Assembly: GCA_947626215.1 (NCBI GenBank)
Contig: CANQRJ010000021.1
Location: forward strand, 1-16,254
DNA: 16,254 bases
Reading direction: 5' to 3'
Source of the DNA: an uncultured Bacilli bacterium
GTDB taxonomy: Bacteria; Bacillota_I; Bacilli_A; RF39; UBA660
Numbering within the stretch: the stretch's first letter is position 1; every line of letters begins with the position of its first letter. A program made the position numbers and the translations under genes. The notes under the pieces are model-generated. The model had not been told where the DNA came from. It did no database searches and saw only the letters and a list, made by a program, of their open reading frames with translations. Positions 7,971-15,048 of this stretch are shown here, piece by piece.

Positions 7971-10133
7971 CTAAGCCTCTTGAGCATCTTTATTATCTAC
8001 GTGAACAACACGTTCTTTAATTTCTTGAGTTCGACCTTTGTTCCAGAAATTAGAACCAATATAACCACAAGTACGACGCGCAACATGAAGTTTATCATGA
8101 TCACGGTTTCCACAGTTAGGGCAATACCACTCTAAATTATCATCAATTAAAATTTCTCCAGTATACCCACATTCATGACAATAATCTGATTTCGTATTTA
8201 ATTCGGCATACATAATATTATCATAAATAAACTTAATCAATTCTAAAACAATATCTAAGTTGCCAGTTAAATTTGCCGTTTCAACATAAGAAATCGCACC
8301 ACCTGGACTTAATTTTTGGAATTCGCTTTCTAATTTTAATTTTTCAAAAGCATCAATTTCTTCAAAAACGGGAACATGATATGAATTTGTAATATAATCA
8401 CGATCTGTAATTCCTTTAATTTTACCAAAACGTTCTCTTAAAGCTTTTGCAAATTTATAAGTCGTTGATTCAATTGGAGTACCATAAACACTGTAATCGA
8501 TGTCTTCGGCTTCTTTCCACATTTTACATGCATCATTTAATTTTCTCATAACTTGAAGACCAAATTCAGTTCCTTCTGCATGATCCGTATGACTCTTACC
8601 CGTCATATATTTTACACACTCATAAAGTCCTGCATAACCAAGAGAAATCGTTGAATAACCATGATGTAATAATTCATGAATACTTTCTCCTTTTTTAAGT
8701 CTTGCTAAAGCACCATGTTGCCATAAGATAGGTGCTACATCACTAGTAGCTTGACTTAAACGTTTATGACGAATTTGTAAAGCACGATGACATAACTCTA
8801 ATCTTTCATCCATAATTTTCCAGAATTCATCCATATCTTTATCACTAGATAAAGCCACATCGACTAAGTTAATTGTAACAACACCTTGATTGAAACGTCC
8901 ATAATATTTAGGTTTTCCATTTTCATCTACATAAGGAGTTAAGAAAGAACGACATCCCATACATGGATAACAATTTCCATTTCCATTTTTATCAATTTTA
9001 TTTTGTAACATAATTTTTTCTGAAATATAATCAGGAACCATTCTCTTAGCCGTACATTCTGCTGCGAGTTTAGTTAAATAATAATATTTGCTATCTTCAT
9101 GAATATTATCTTCTTCAAGAATATATAAAAGTTTTGGGAAAGCAGGCGTAACATACGCACCACATTCATTTTTCATACCTTGAATTCTTTGTTTTAATAC
9201 TTCTTCAATAATCATAGCAAGTTCTTCTTTGTATTCTTCCGTTTCACCTAAATACATACAAACACTTAAGAAAGGTGCTTGACCATTCGTAGTCGTCATT
9301 GAATTAATTTGATATTGGAAAGTTTGAACTCCATCTGTAATTTCTTTTGCCAAATCTTCTTTTGCAAATTTTTCAACTTGAGCTTTTGTTAATTTTCTTT
9401 CTTGATATTTTTCCAAAAAGCGATTATAGCTATCACGAACAAAAGGTGCTAAATGAGTTAAAGTAATCGTAACTCCACCATATTGACTAGAATTGACGGC
9501 CGTGATAATTTGAGTAGCAATAGTCATAGCCGTTAAAAAGCGATGTGGTTTTTCAATCATAACTCCATTAATACTTGTTCCATTTTGTAACATATCTTCA
9601 AGATTAATTAAATCGCAATTATGCATAGCATTTTGAGCAAAGTAATCGGCATCATGAAAATGAATAATCCCTTCATCATGCGCTCTTACAATATCTTCTG
9701 GAAGTAAAAATCTTCTTGTAATATCGGTACTAGTAATACCTGCAATGTAATCTCTTTGAGTCGTAATAATTTTAGCACTTTTATTAGAGTTTTCTGTATT
9801 CCAATACTCATTTTCACCATCAATTAATTCTTTAATCGCACGGTCTGTCGTATTACTTTTACGTACTAATTCTCTTGTATAACGATAGGTAATATATTTT
9901 TTAGCTAATGCATATTTCCCAATAGACATTAACTTTTCTTCAATAATATCTTGAATGTCTTCTACAAGCATTCTTTTTTTACCAAGCTTTTCAATATACT
10001 TGATAATATTTCGGATTTGAGTGCTACTTGCTTGATCCTCTTCCTCCACTTCTTGATTGGCTTTCATAATAGCCGCTTCAATTTTTTCTGGACAATAATC
10101 TACCATATGTCCATCTCTTTTAATGATTTTCAT
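7971..10133 (-). CDS. nrdD: Anaerobic (class III) ribonucleoside-triphosphate reductase NrdD
   Basis: Reduces ribonucleoside triphosphates to deoxynucleotides without oxygen through a glycyl radical, with formate as reductant in the family. The 720 residues begin with an ATP-cone allosteric domain (about 1-90; IIKRDGHMVDYCPEKI). The catalytic barrel follows, with AMHNCDLINLEDM and NECGAYVTPAFPKL around expected active-site cysteines. A C-terminal zinc site uses C652, C655, C671 and C674, and RTCGYIG holds the radical glycine (G690, by comparison with E. coli G681). Length matches E. coli NrdD (712). Start at ATG 10133; GGAGGAGT lies about 10 nt upstream. It is cotranscribed with nrdG. A perfect palindrome at 10191-10206 near -41.5 and the divergent Crp/Fnr gene suggest activation by that regulator. 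No aerobic reductase is in this window. Confidence 0.98.
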   Translation of the reverse strand: MKIIKRDGHMVDYCPEKIEAAIMKANQEVEEEDQASSTQIRNIIKYIEKLGKKRMLVEDIQDIIEEKLMSIGKYALAKKYITYRYTRELVRKSNTTDRAIKELIDGENEYWNTENSNKSAKIITTQRDYIAGITSTDITRRFLLPEDIVRAHDEGIIHFHDADYFAQNAMHNCDLINLEDMLQNGTSINGVMIEKPHRFLTAMTIATQIITAVNSSQYGGVTITLTHLAPFVRDSYNRFLEKYQERKLTKAQVEKFAKEDLAKEITDGVQTFQYQINSMTTTNGQAPFLSVCMYLGETEEYKEELAMIIEEVLKQRIQGMKNECGAYVTPAFPKLLYILEEDNIHEDSKYYYLTKLAAECTAKRMVPDYISEKIMLQNKIDKNGNGNCYPCMGCRSFLTPYVDENGKPKYYGRFNQGVVTINLVDVALSSDKDMDEFWKIMDERLELCHRALQIRHKRLSQATSDVAPILWQHGALARLKKGESIHELLHHGYSTISLGYAGLYECVKYMTGKSHTDHAEGTEFGLQVMRKLNDACKMWKEAEDIDYSVYGTPIESTTYKFAKALRERFGKIKGITDRDYITNSYHVPVFEEIDAFEKLKLESEFQKLSPGGAISYVETANLTGNLDIVLELIKFIYDNIMYAELNTKSDYCHECGYTGEILIDDNLEWYCPNCGNRDHDKLHVARRTCGYIGSNFWNKGRTQEIKERVVHVDNKDAQEA

Positions 10134-10162
10134 AAACTTTTTACTCCTCCCACAACACTAAA

Positions 10163-10171
10163 AGTATAGCA
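10163..10171 (-). promoter_or_regulatory. Extended -10 of the nrdDG promoter
   Basis: Minus-strand TGCTATACT is an extended -10. The position 17 bp further upstream (10186-10191) reads AAATAT, a poor -35. The predicted start is near 10157, about 24 nt before the nrdD ATG. A weak -35 with a palindrome centred about 41.5 bp upstream of the start is the layout of class II Crp/Fnr-activated promoters. Confidence 0.55.
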
Positions 10172-10190
10172 TAGATTCTTAATATATATT

Positions 10191-10206
10191 TGTTGCAATT
10201 GCAACA
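10191..10206. promoter_or_regulatory. Crp/Fnr-type operator (perfect 16-bp palindrome)
   Basis: TGTTGCAATTGCAACA is a perfect palindrome, TGTTGC-N4-GCAACA, with the half-site spacing of an FNR box (TTGAT-N4-ATCAA) but a different half-site. It lies between the divergent nrdD and Crp/Fnr genes, near -41.5 of the former and overlapping the -35 of the latter. Binding by the adjacent regulator is inferred. Confidence 0.7.
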
Positions 10207-10227
10207 TTTTAAAAAATGTTTTATAAT
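10199..10227 (+). promoter_or_regulatory. Promoter of the Crp/Fnr regulator gene
   Basis: TTGCAA (10199-10204), exactly 17 bp, TATAAT (10222-10227). The -35 is the right half of the palindrome, so bound regulator should block polymerase. The start is predicted near 10234. Confidence 0.65.
10203..10220. promoter_or_regulatory. Second palindrome filling the promoter spacer
   Basis: AACATTTT-AA-AAAATGTT is a perfect 18-bp palindrome that shares its first 4 bp with the Crp/Fnr operator and occupies the region between -35 and -10 of the regulator promoter. It may be a second binding site, or may reflect AT-rich composition. Confidence 0.4.
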
Positions 10228-10248
10228 TATACAAAAAGAGGTGTCAAT

Positions 10249-10911
10249 ATGAAAAAATTATTTGACAGTTTGACTGACAAGCAAAGAGAAAAACTTTTAA
10301 AATCTTTTGAGGCTCATACCTACAATTATAAAAAAAATGCCTTAATCACGGGCCTTAGTAGCAATGATAACATGATCGCATACATTGAAAAAGGCTATAT
10401 TCAAATCATAAAAAATGAAGATAACGGCTCAAGAATTATACTAGAAGAATTAGAAGAAGAAGAAGTTTTTGGAACCGTTTTATCTACATTTACAAACACA
10501 GATTTTGAAATAATTGCCAAAGAAGACACTACGGTTTCCTATATCGATTACCACCTCATTTTTCAAAGTGATTTATTAAATAGAGATTATTATAACGAAT
10601 TTGTTCAAAACTTATTTTCTATTATAGCCGAGAAAGAAAAAGAAAAAAATGAAAGGATTTCCATTTTAACGAAAAAAACAATTAGAAATAAACTTCTAGA
10701 ATATTTTGAAATTATGTCCAAAAAACACAGTTCAAAATACATTTATCTTCCTTATAATTTTACCGATTTAGCCGATTACTTAGGAGTCGATCGATGTGCA
10801 ATGTCAAGAGAACTTAAATATTTAAAAGAAGAAGGATTTATTGAAGTGAAAGGAAAACGAATTACTCTTTTAAAAAGACAAGACGAAAATCTTCTATATA
10901 AATATTATTAA
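10249..10911 (+). CDS. Crp/Fnr-family transcriptional regulator
   Basis: A 220-residue regulator with an N-terminal cyclic-nucleotide-binding-like beta barrel (about 20-110; IAYIEKGYIQIIKNEDNGSR, then EEEEVFGTVLST). A long linker helix and a C-terminal Crp-type winged helix (FTDLADYLGVDRCAMSRELK, 171-190) follow. There is no N-terminal cysteine cluster (the only Cys is 183), so it is not an iron-sulfur FNR, and the phosphate-cassette arginine context of true CRP is not evident; the ligand is unknown. The start at 10249 is fixed by GAGGTG 5 nt upstream. An in-frame ATG at 10216 lies inside the promoter, before the predicted transcript start, and is rejected. It diverges from nrdDG across a shared palindrome, implying nrdDG activation and autorepression. 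No clear terminator follows. Confidence 0.9.
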   Translation: MKKLFDSLTDKQREKLLKSFEAHTYNYKKNALITGLSSNDNMIAYIEKGYIQIIKNEDNGSRIILEELEEEEVFGTVLSTFTNTDFEIIAKEDTTVSYIDYHLIFQSDLLNRDYYNEFVQNLFSIIAEKEKEKNERISILTKKTIRNKLLEYFEIMSKKHSSKYIYLPYNFTDLADYLGVDRCAMSRELKYLKEEGFIEVKGKRITLLKRQDENLLYKYY

Positions 10912-10951
10912 AAAGATAAAAATGAATTTTACTTATTCAATTTAATATAAG

Positions 10952-10967
10952 TCGACACCGTTCGACA
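10952..10967. repeat. Two TCGACA hexamers 10 bp apart upstream of the Rpn gene
   Basis: TCGACA occurs at 10952-10957 and 10962-10967, one helical turn apart; GTCGA/TCGAC can also pair as a 5-bp stem. A TATAAT at 10989-10994 downstream is a likely -10 for the Rpn gene, without a convincing -35. The pair could be an activator site or a weak terminator for the preceding gene. Confidence 0.35.
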
Positions 10968-11032
10968 AGTTTTACTCTTTTCATCTCGTATAATAAAAAT
11001 CGTATTTTCTTTTACTGGAAGGGAGGTTTTTT

Positions 11033-11902
11033 ATGATTGCAGAAAATACGACAGAATATACTTCAGATATTTATTTAACCGCACGAATAGATCGAATTTT
11101 TAAAACAATTTTTGTAAATTCTAAAGATACGAGATTTATGGATGCCATTCTTTCCGAAGTCTTAGATGAACCTGTTAAAGTTTTAAAATTTTATCCAACA
11201 GAACTACCTGTTCGTAACAAAAATGAAAAAGTAAAAGTCTTAGATGTTTTACTAAAAACAAAAGACAATAAATACTTAAATGTGGAAGTAAACACTTGTT
11301 TTGATGAGGCAACAAGAATTAGAAATTTCACTTATTTTACTTCTTATTATTCTCAAAAAATAACGAGAGGAAATGAATACGATACTACAAGTGAATTTAT
11401 TCAAATTGATTTTAATTTTGATAGAAAAACATTAGAAAAGCCAAAAAAAGTTTATGAAGTTTTAGAAAAAGAAACTTTAGAACAATATGTATCTAGGTTT
11501 AAAATTATCACAATAAACCTTGCTAGCATCAAGGAAAAATGGTATGATAAAAATATCAAAGGGAAGAAAAATTATATCCATTTAGTCATGTTAAGTGCGA
11601 ATAAAGAAGAACTAAATGAATTATCAAAACAAGATGAATTAGTAAAGGAGTTCGATACAAAAATGTTTATTTTAAACAATGATGGAACATTTACAAGAAC
11701 AATTACCGAAGAAGAAGATAGAGAATTGCTTGTAAATACAAGACTTACTCTTGCTAAAAAAGAAGCCTTAGAACAAGGTCAAATATCTGAAAAATTAAAA
11801 ATTGCAAAATCAATGTTAGCCCAAAAATATGATTTAAAAGAAATCATGAACATTACCGGACTAACAAAATCAGAAATAAACAAATTACAAAAAAATAAAT
11901 AG
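11033..11902 (+). CDS. Rpn-family recombination-promoting nuclease / PD-(D/E)XK nuclease family transposase
   Basis: A 289-residue protein of the Rpn (YhgA-like, PDDEXK_2) group, cytoplasmic DNA nucleases related to transposases and often scattered in several copies per genome. The N-terminus ARIDRIFKTIFVNSKDTRFM is the family opening. The PD-(D/E)XK core reads LDVLLKTKDNKYLNVEVN, giving D71 and E85, with Asn87 at the position that is usually Gln or Lys. A shared middle part (NFTYFTSYYSQKITRG) and a C-terminal helical tail with LKEIMNITGLTKSEINKL, the common end of this group, follow. GGGAGG lies 6 nt before the ATG. No terminal inverted repeats, target duplication or partner transposase are seen, so it may be resident rather than mobile. 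It ends in a bidirectional terminator. Confidence 0.85.
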   Translation: MIAENTTEYTSDIYLTARIDRIFKTIFVNSKDTRFMDAILSEVLDEPVKVLKFYPTELPVRNKNEKVKVLDVLLKTKDNKYLNVEVNTCFDEATRIRNFTYFTSYYSQKITRGNEYDTTSEFIQIDFNFDRKTLEKPKKVYEVLEKETLEQYVSRFKIITINLASIKEKWYDKNIKGKKNYIHLVMLSANKEELNELSKQDELVKEFDTKMFILNNDGTFTRTITEEEDRELLVNTRLTLAKKEALEQGQISEKLKIAKSMLAQKYDLKEIMNITGLTKSEINKLQKNK

Positions 11903-11924
11903 AAACGATCCTATTTATTTTTTT
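11893..11924. terminator. Bidirectional rho-independent terminator between convergent genes
   Basis: AAATAAATAG (11893-11902) and CTATTTATTT (11911-11920) are perfect 10-bp arms around an 8-nt loop. T-runs follow on both strands: plus 11918-11924, minus opposite the A-run near 11889-11895. The plus-strand stop TAG is inside the stem. Confidence 0.75.
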
Positions 11925-11932
11925 AATTAGAA

Positions 11933-13345
11933 TTAATCTTCCAAATCCTTTTCACTAATAAAATCTGTATAAATTCCATCCACTCCATTTTGCAAAAATT
12001 GTTTTGCTTTTTCTATATCATTTTCGGTATGAAGATAAACATTTAATCCATAAGAATCTATCATATTTCGAATTTCTTCATTATAATAAGTATTCCACAT
12101 CGTAATTCCTTTTATATGATGTTCTTTACTCCACTTGCAAATAGAATCTAAGTCTTTCATATCTTTTCCATACCATCTTTGATACAATGTAAAAATAATA
12201 TTTTTAAAAGGATAAATAGAAGTAACCACATCATACATATTCTCATTATAAATTTGAATAATAAAACGATCCCATAAATACTCCTTATTTAATTCTTTCA
12301 ATTCGTTCACCATATATTGAAACTCTTTTTGAACAAATGCTACATCCGTATACTTAGAATCCGTCATAATAAAGATATTTGGATATTCATCCATGAGTAA
12401 AACTAAATCAGAAAAAGATAACGGAGTATATTTACCCATAATTTTAGTATTTAAAAATTCTTCTTTTGTAGGAGCACTACCATCCCAATTATGAGCTAAA
12501 ACGATTTTTTCATCACTCGTAAATTGAAAATCCACTTCAAAGGTTCGAATTCCTTTGTCATACCCTACTAAAAAAGCTTCTTTTGACCCTGTATAAGTTT
12601 TTCCATCAATTCCGAAAAAAGAATGTCCAATCAGTGTACTTCCATTCCACTCAATATCTTGTTCTTTTTCTTCTTCTTTCGTCTCGTCATTAGGCCTCAT
12701 AATAGGAAACTTATCATACATAAATTCATCTGTGTAATATTTATCATATATTTTACCCACAAAAGTAAAAGGCTCAACTCCATGATTTCTTAAAGTCATT
12801 CTTCCCAAGGCAGAATAAGTAACAATTACATCTAGCATAATAAGAGTAAAGCAAAGATAATAAAAAACATTTCCTACCTTATAAGGAATATACTCAATCC
12901 ACTTACTCACAAAAGGATAAATGATTTTCATTAAAACTGTCCCCATAACACCCCATGCAATCATATAAGGAATCGTAGTTCTACCATTAATATTTAAAAA
13001 CAAATTACTGTAATCCCAAAATTCAACTCCAAATATCCGGTCTGCAATAAAACTAGTGAGATACTCGGCAAAACCACCAATCAAAAAACTATAAAGAAAA
13101 GTTTTAAAAAGACTTCTTTTTTCATTTCCTTTTCCAAGTAACCCCACAAAAAAGATAACACCTAGCCCATAAATAGGACTAAAAGGTCCATAGATTAAAC
13201 CTTGACGATTCGTCCATTCTCCATACCTAAAAAACCATAATATTTCCTCATAATAAGTTCCAAAAAGACACCCTATTACAAAAAATATAAATACTTTTTT
13301 AAAACAAAAACCCTTAGCAAAAATTTTTTCTTTATCATTTTCCAT
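11933..13345 (-). CDS. CmpB-like membrane domain fused to a GDPD-like phosphodiesterase domain
   Basis: A 470-residue two-part protein. The N-terminal half has about five hydrophobic segments (17-39, 55-71, 80-101, 124-147, 160-179) and the QGLIYGPFSPIYGLG signature of the CmpB-like family (called putative ABC-transporter type IV; true function unclear). A charged linker leads to a C-terminal glycerophosphodiester-phosphodiesterase-like TIM barrel (about 238-470). IGHSFFG carries H241, FEVDFQFTSD the metal residues E270 and D272, and VLAHNWDG H285; MTDSK (326-331) is the next motif and GVDGIYTDF the barrel end. The usual HRG and PENT segments are replaced, so the substrate may differ from glycerophosphodiesters. 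Start at ATG 13345 rather than GTG 13354, which abuts the ribosome-site region. It lies downstream of cls on the same strand behind a terminator. A phospholipid-related role is inferred. Confidence 0.82.
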   Translation of the reverse strand: MENDKEKIFAKGFCFKKVFIFFVIGCLFGTYYEEILWFFRYGEWTNRQGLIYGPFSPIYGLGVIFFVGLLGKGNEKRSLFKTFLYSFLIGGFAEYLTSFIADRIFGVEFWDYSNLFLNINGRTTIPYMIAWGVMGTVLMKIIYPFVSKWIEYIPYKVGNVFYYLCFTLIMLDVIVTYSALGRMTLRNHGVEPFTFVGKIYDKYYTDEFMYDKFPIMRPNDETKEEEKEQDIEWNGSTLIGHSFFGIDGKTYTGSKEAFLVGYDKGIRTFEVDFQFTSDEKIVLAHNWDGSAPTKEEFLNTKIMGKYTPLSFSDLVLLMDEYPNIFIMTDSKYTDVAFVQKEFQYMVNELKELNKEYLWDRFIIQIYNENMYDVVTSIYPFKNIIFTLYQRWYGKDMKDLDSICKWSKEHHIKGITMWNTYYNEEIRNMIDSYGLNVYLHTENDIEKAKQFLQNGVDGIYTDFISEKDLED

Positions 13346-13379
13346 AGATATCACTCTTTCTCATTTTAGCATTTTTTAT

Positions 13380-13417
13380 AAAAAAAGAAAAGCAAACAAA
13401 ACACATTTTACTTTTCT
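13380..13417 (-). terminator. Rho-independent terminator after cardiolipin synthase
   Basis: AGAAAAG and CTTTTCT (13386-13392 and 13411-13417) form a perfect 7-bp stem with a further AAAA/TTTT pairing in the loop. A seven-T run follows on the minus strand (13380-13386). It separates cls from the CmpB-GDPD gene. Confidence 0.6.
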
Positions 13418-13434
13418 AATAATAAACTTATAAT

Positions 13435-14940
13435 TTAAAATAATGGAGCAAATAACCTTAAAATAGCCTGCCATAAAGATTTAAAGAAACCTACTTTTAC
13501 ATCTTCTTTATTTAATTTTTTACAATCTTTAAATGTTTCTTCAAAGTCTTTTACGATTTCTTTAATTTCACTTACTTCTTCCATATAAATTCCATTTTCA
13601 AAATGAAGATATAAACTTCGATAATCCATATTAATCGTACCTACCACAGCTCTTACATCATCGGATAAAAATACTTTAGAATGAACAAATCCCTTTGAAT
13701 ACTTATAAATTTTTACTCCACTATCAAAAAGCACTTTGAAAAAAGAAGTAGTCTGAGTATAAACAACTTTTTTATCAGGAATTCCTGGAACCAAAATTCT
13801 AACATCGACTCCTCTTTTCGCGGCTCTGCAAAGAGCGTTTACCATATCCGTATCAATAATTAAATAAGGTGTCATAATATAAACATAATCTTTGGCACTA
13901 TTTATGATATTAATATAAACATCTTCTCCAATTAAATCTTTATGTAGAGGTGCCACTCCATAAGGAAGAACATACCCATTTTCCTTTCTAGAAGAAGGAA
14001 ATTCATACTTAAATTTTTGAATATCTTGATCTTCAAAAACATTTGCATTCCATAAAGTTAAAAACATAACAGTGAAGTTCCAGATGGCATCACCCACAAT
14101 TTTAATACCATTATCTTTCCAAACTCCTAATCTACTATTGATATTAATATATTCATCACTTAAATTAACTCCTCCAGAAAAAGCAACTTTTCCATCGATA
14201 ATAGTCATTTTTCTATGATCTCGGTTATTCATAAAAATTCCTCGAAAAGGGCTTAATTTATTAAAAGGAATACATTTAATATGATACTTACTAAGTTCAC
14301 TTGCATAATTAGAAGAAAGCATTGCAATACTTCCCATGTCGTCATACATGATCCGTACATCAACTCCACTTTTTGCTTTTTCTTTTAAAATATCTAAAAT
14401 ACCATTCCACATGACTCCTTCATTAATAATAAAATATTCCATAAAAATAAACTTTTCGGCTTTTTTTAATTCTTTTAATAATTCAGGATAAAATTTTTCA
14501 CCAAAAGGGTAATACGTGACCTCATTATTCGTACTAACAAAGTGATGAGTTCGATTTAATAAATATGTGATATTATCCATTTTTTTCTTTTGTACTTCTT
14601 TTTTTACATCCTCATCTTGAATTAAATATTTTTGATATTCTTTTTCATACTTAGAAATATTTTTTACTAATTTATTTTTTGAATAATTTTTACCTAAACT
14701 AATTAATAAAATGGTTCCAAAAATAGGAAAAATTAAAATGAGAATAATCCAAGGTAAATCATTAGAAAGTCTTGTACTCTCTTTTAATATTCCTAAAACA
14801 ATTAAAATACTTACCAAACTATAAAATAAAGTAATAATTCCAAGGTATTTATAAAAAAATAATCGAATAACAATAGCAAAACCAAATTGTAACAAAACAC
14901 CTAATAAAACCACAAAAGCTCTTTTTACTGCATTTAACAT
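13435..14940 (-). CDS. cls: Cardiolipin synthase (phospholipase D superfamily)
   Basis: Condenses two phosphatidylglycerol molecules to cardiolipin and glycerol at the membrane. The 501-residue protein opens with three hydrophobic segments (about 6-30, 32-53, 64-83; many Cls proteins have two). Two phospholipase-D catalytic motifs follow: HRKMTIID (H242, K244, D249), followed by GKVAFSGGVNLSDEY, and HSKVFLSD (H420, K422, D427), followed by VVGTINMDYRS. I place the start at ATG 14940, with AGGAGT 7 nt upstream. A longer reading from TTG 15009 would add 23 residues that overlap a small membrane ORF and has no ribosome site. It follows that small ORF by 19 nt and the Mrr gene by about 110 nt on the same strand, probably one transcript, and ends at a terminator. 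Confidence 0.95.
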   Translation of the reverse strand: MLNAVKRAFVVLLGVLLQFGFAIVIRLFFYKYLGIITLFYSLVSILIVLGILKESTRLSNDLPWIILILIFPIFGTILLISLGKNYSKNKLVKNISKYEKEYQKYLIQDEDVKKEVQKKKMDNITYLLNRTHHFVSTNNEVTYYPFGEKFYPELLKELKKAEKFIFMEYFIINEGVMWNGILDILKEKAKSGVDVRIMYDDMGSIAMLSSNYASELSKYHIKCIPFNKLSPFRGIFMNNRDHRKMTIIDGKVAFSGGVNLSDEYININSRLGVWKDNGIKIVGDAIWNFTVMFLTLWNANVFEDQDIQKFKYEFPSSRKENGYVLPYGVAPLHKDLIGEDVYINIINSAKDYVYIMTPYLIIDTDMVNALCRAAKRGVDVRILVPGIPDKKVVYTQTTSFFKVLFDSGVKIYKYSKGFVHSKVFLSDDVRAVVGTINMDYRSLYLHFENGIYMEEVSEIKEIVKDFEETFKDCKKLNKEDVKVGFFKSLWQAILRLFAPLF

Positions 14941-14959
14941 CAAATCAACTCCTAGCCTT

Positions 14960-15028
14960 TTAATATTTTTTAGACATGTTAATAAGTTCAATAAAAACTG
15001 CAATCGCAATCACTATAACAATAAGCAT
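14960..15028 (-). CDS. 22-residue membrane microprotein upstream of cls
   Basis: A short minus-strand ORF begins at ATG 15028 with a strong ribosome site, GAGGAGTG, 4 nt upstream, and ends with TAA at 14960-14962. The peptide is a hydrophobic stretch MLIVIVIAIAVFIELI followed by a polar-basic tail (NMSKKY), that is, one membrane helix with a positive C-terminus. It lies 20 nt after the Mrr stop and 19 nt before the cls ATG, and the cls ribosome site immediately follows its stop. Such arrangements fit a small regulatory membrane protein or a translational leader for cls. I know of no family by eye. The ribosome site and fit between genes argue for translation; conservation would decide. Confidence 0.6.
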   Translation of the reverse strand: MLIVIVIAIAVFIELINMSKKY

Positions 15029-15048
15029 AAAACACTCCTCATTTCATA

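Noticed and set aside
10216..10248. Upstream in-frame ATG extending the Crp/Fnr protein by 11 residues
   Set aside because: It lies ahead of the predicted transcript start and within the promoter; ATG 10249 has GAGGTG 5 nt upstream.
10923..10966. Terminator for the Crp/Fnr gene (TGAAT/ATTCA or GTCGA/TCGAC hairpins)
   Set aside because: Stems of only 5 bp without a proper T-run.
14941..15009. N-terminal extension of cardiolipin synthase from TTG 15009
   Set aside because: No ribosome site, overlaps the microprotein, and ATG 14940 has AGGAGT at ideal distance.
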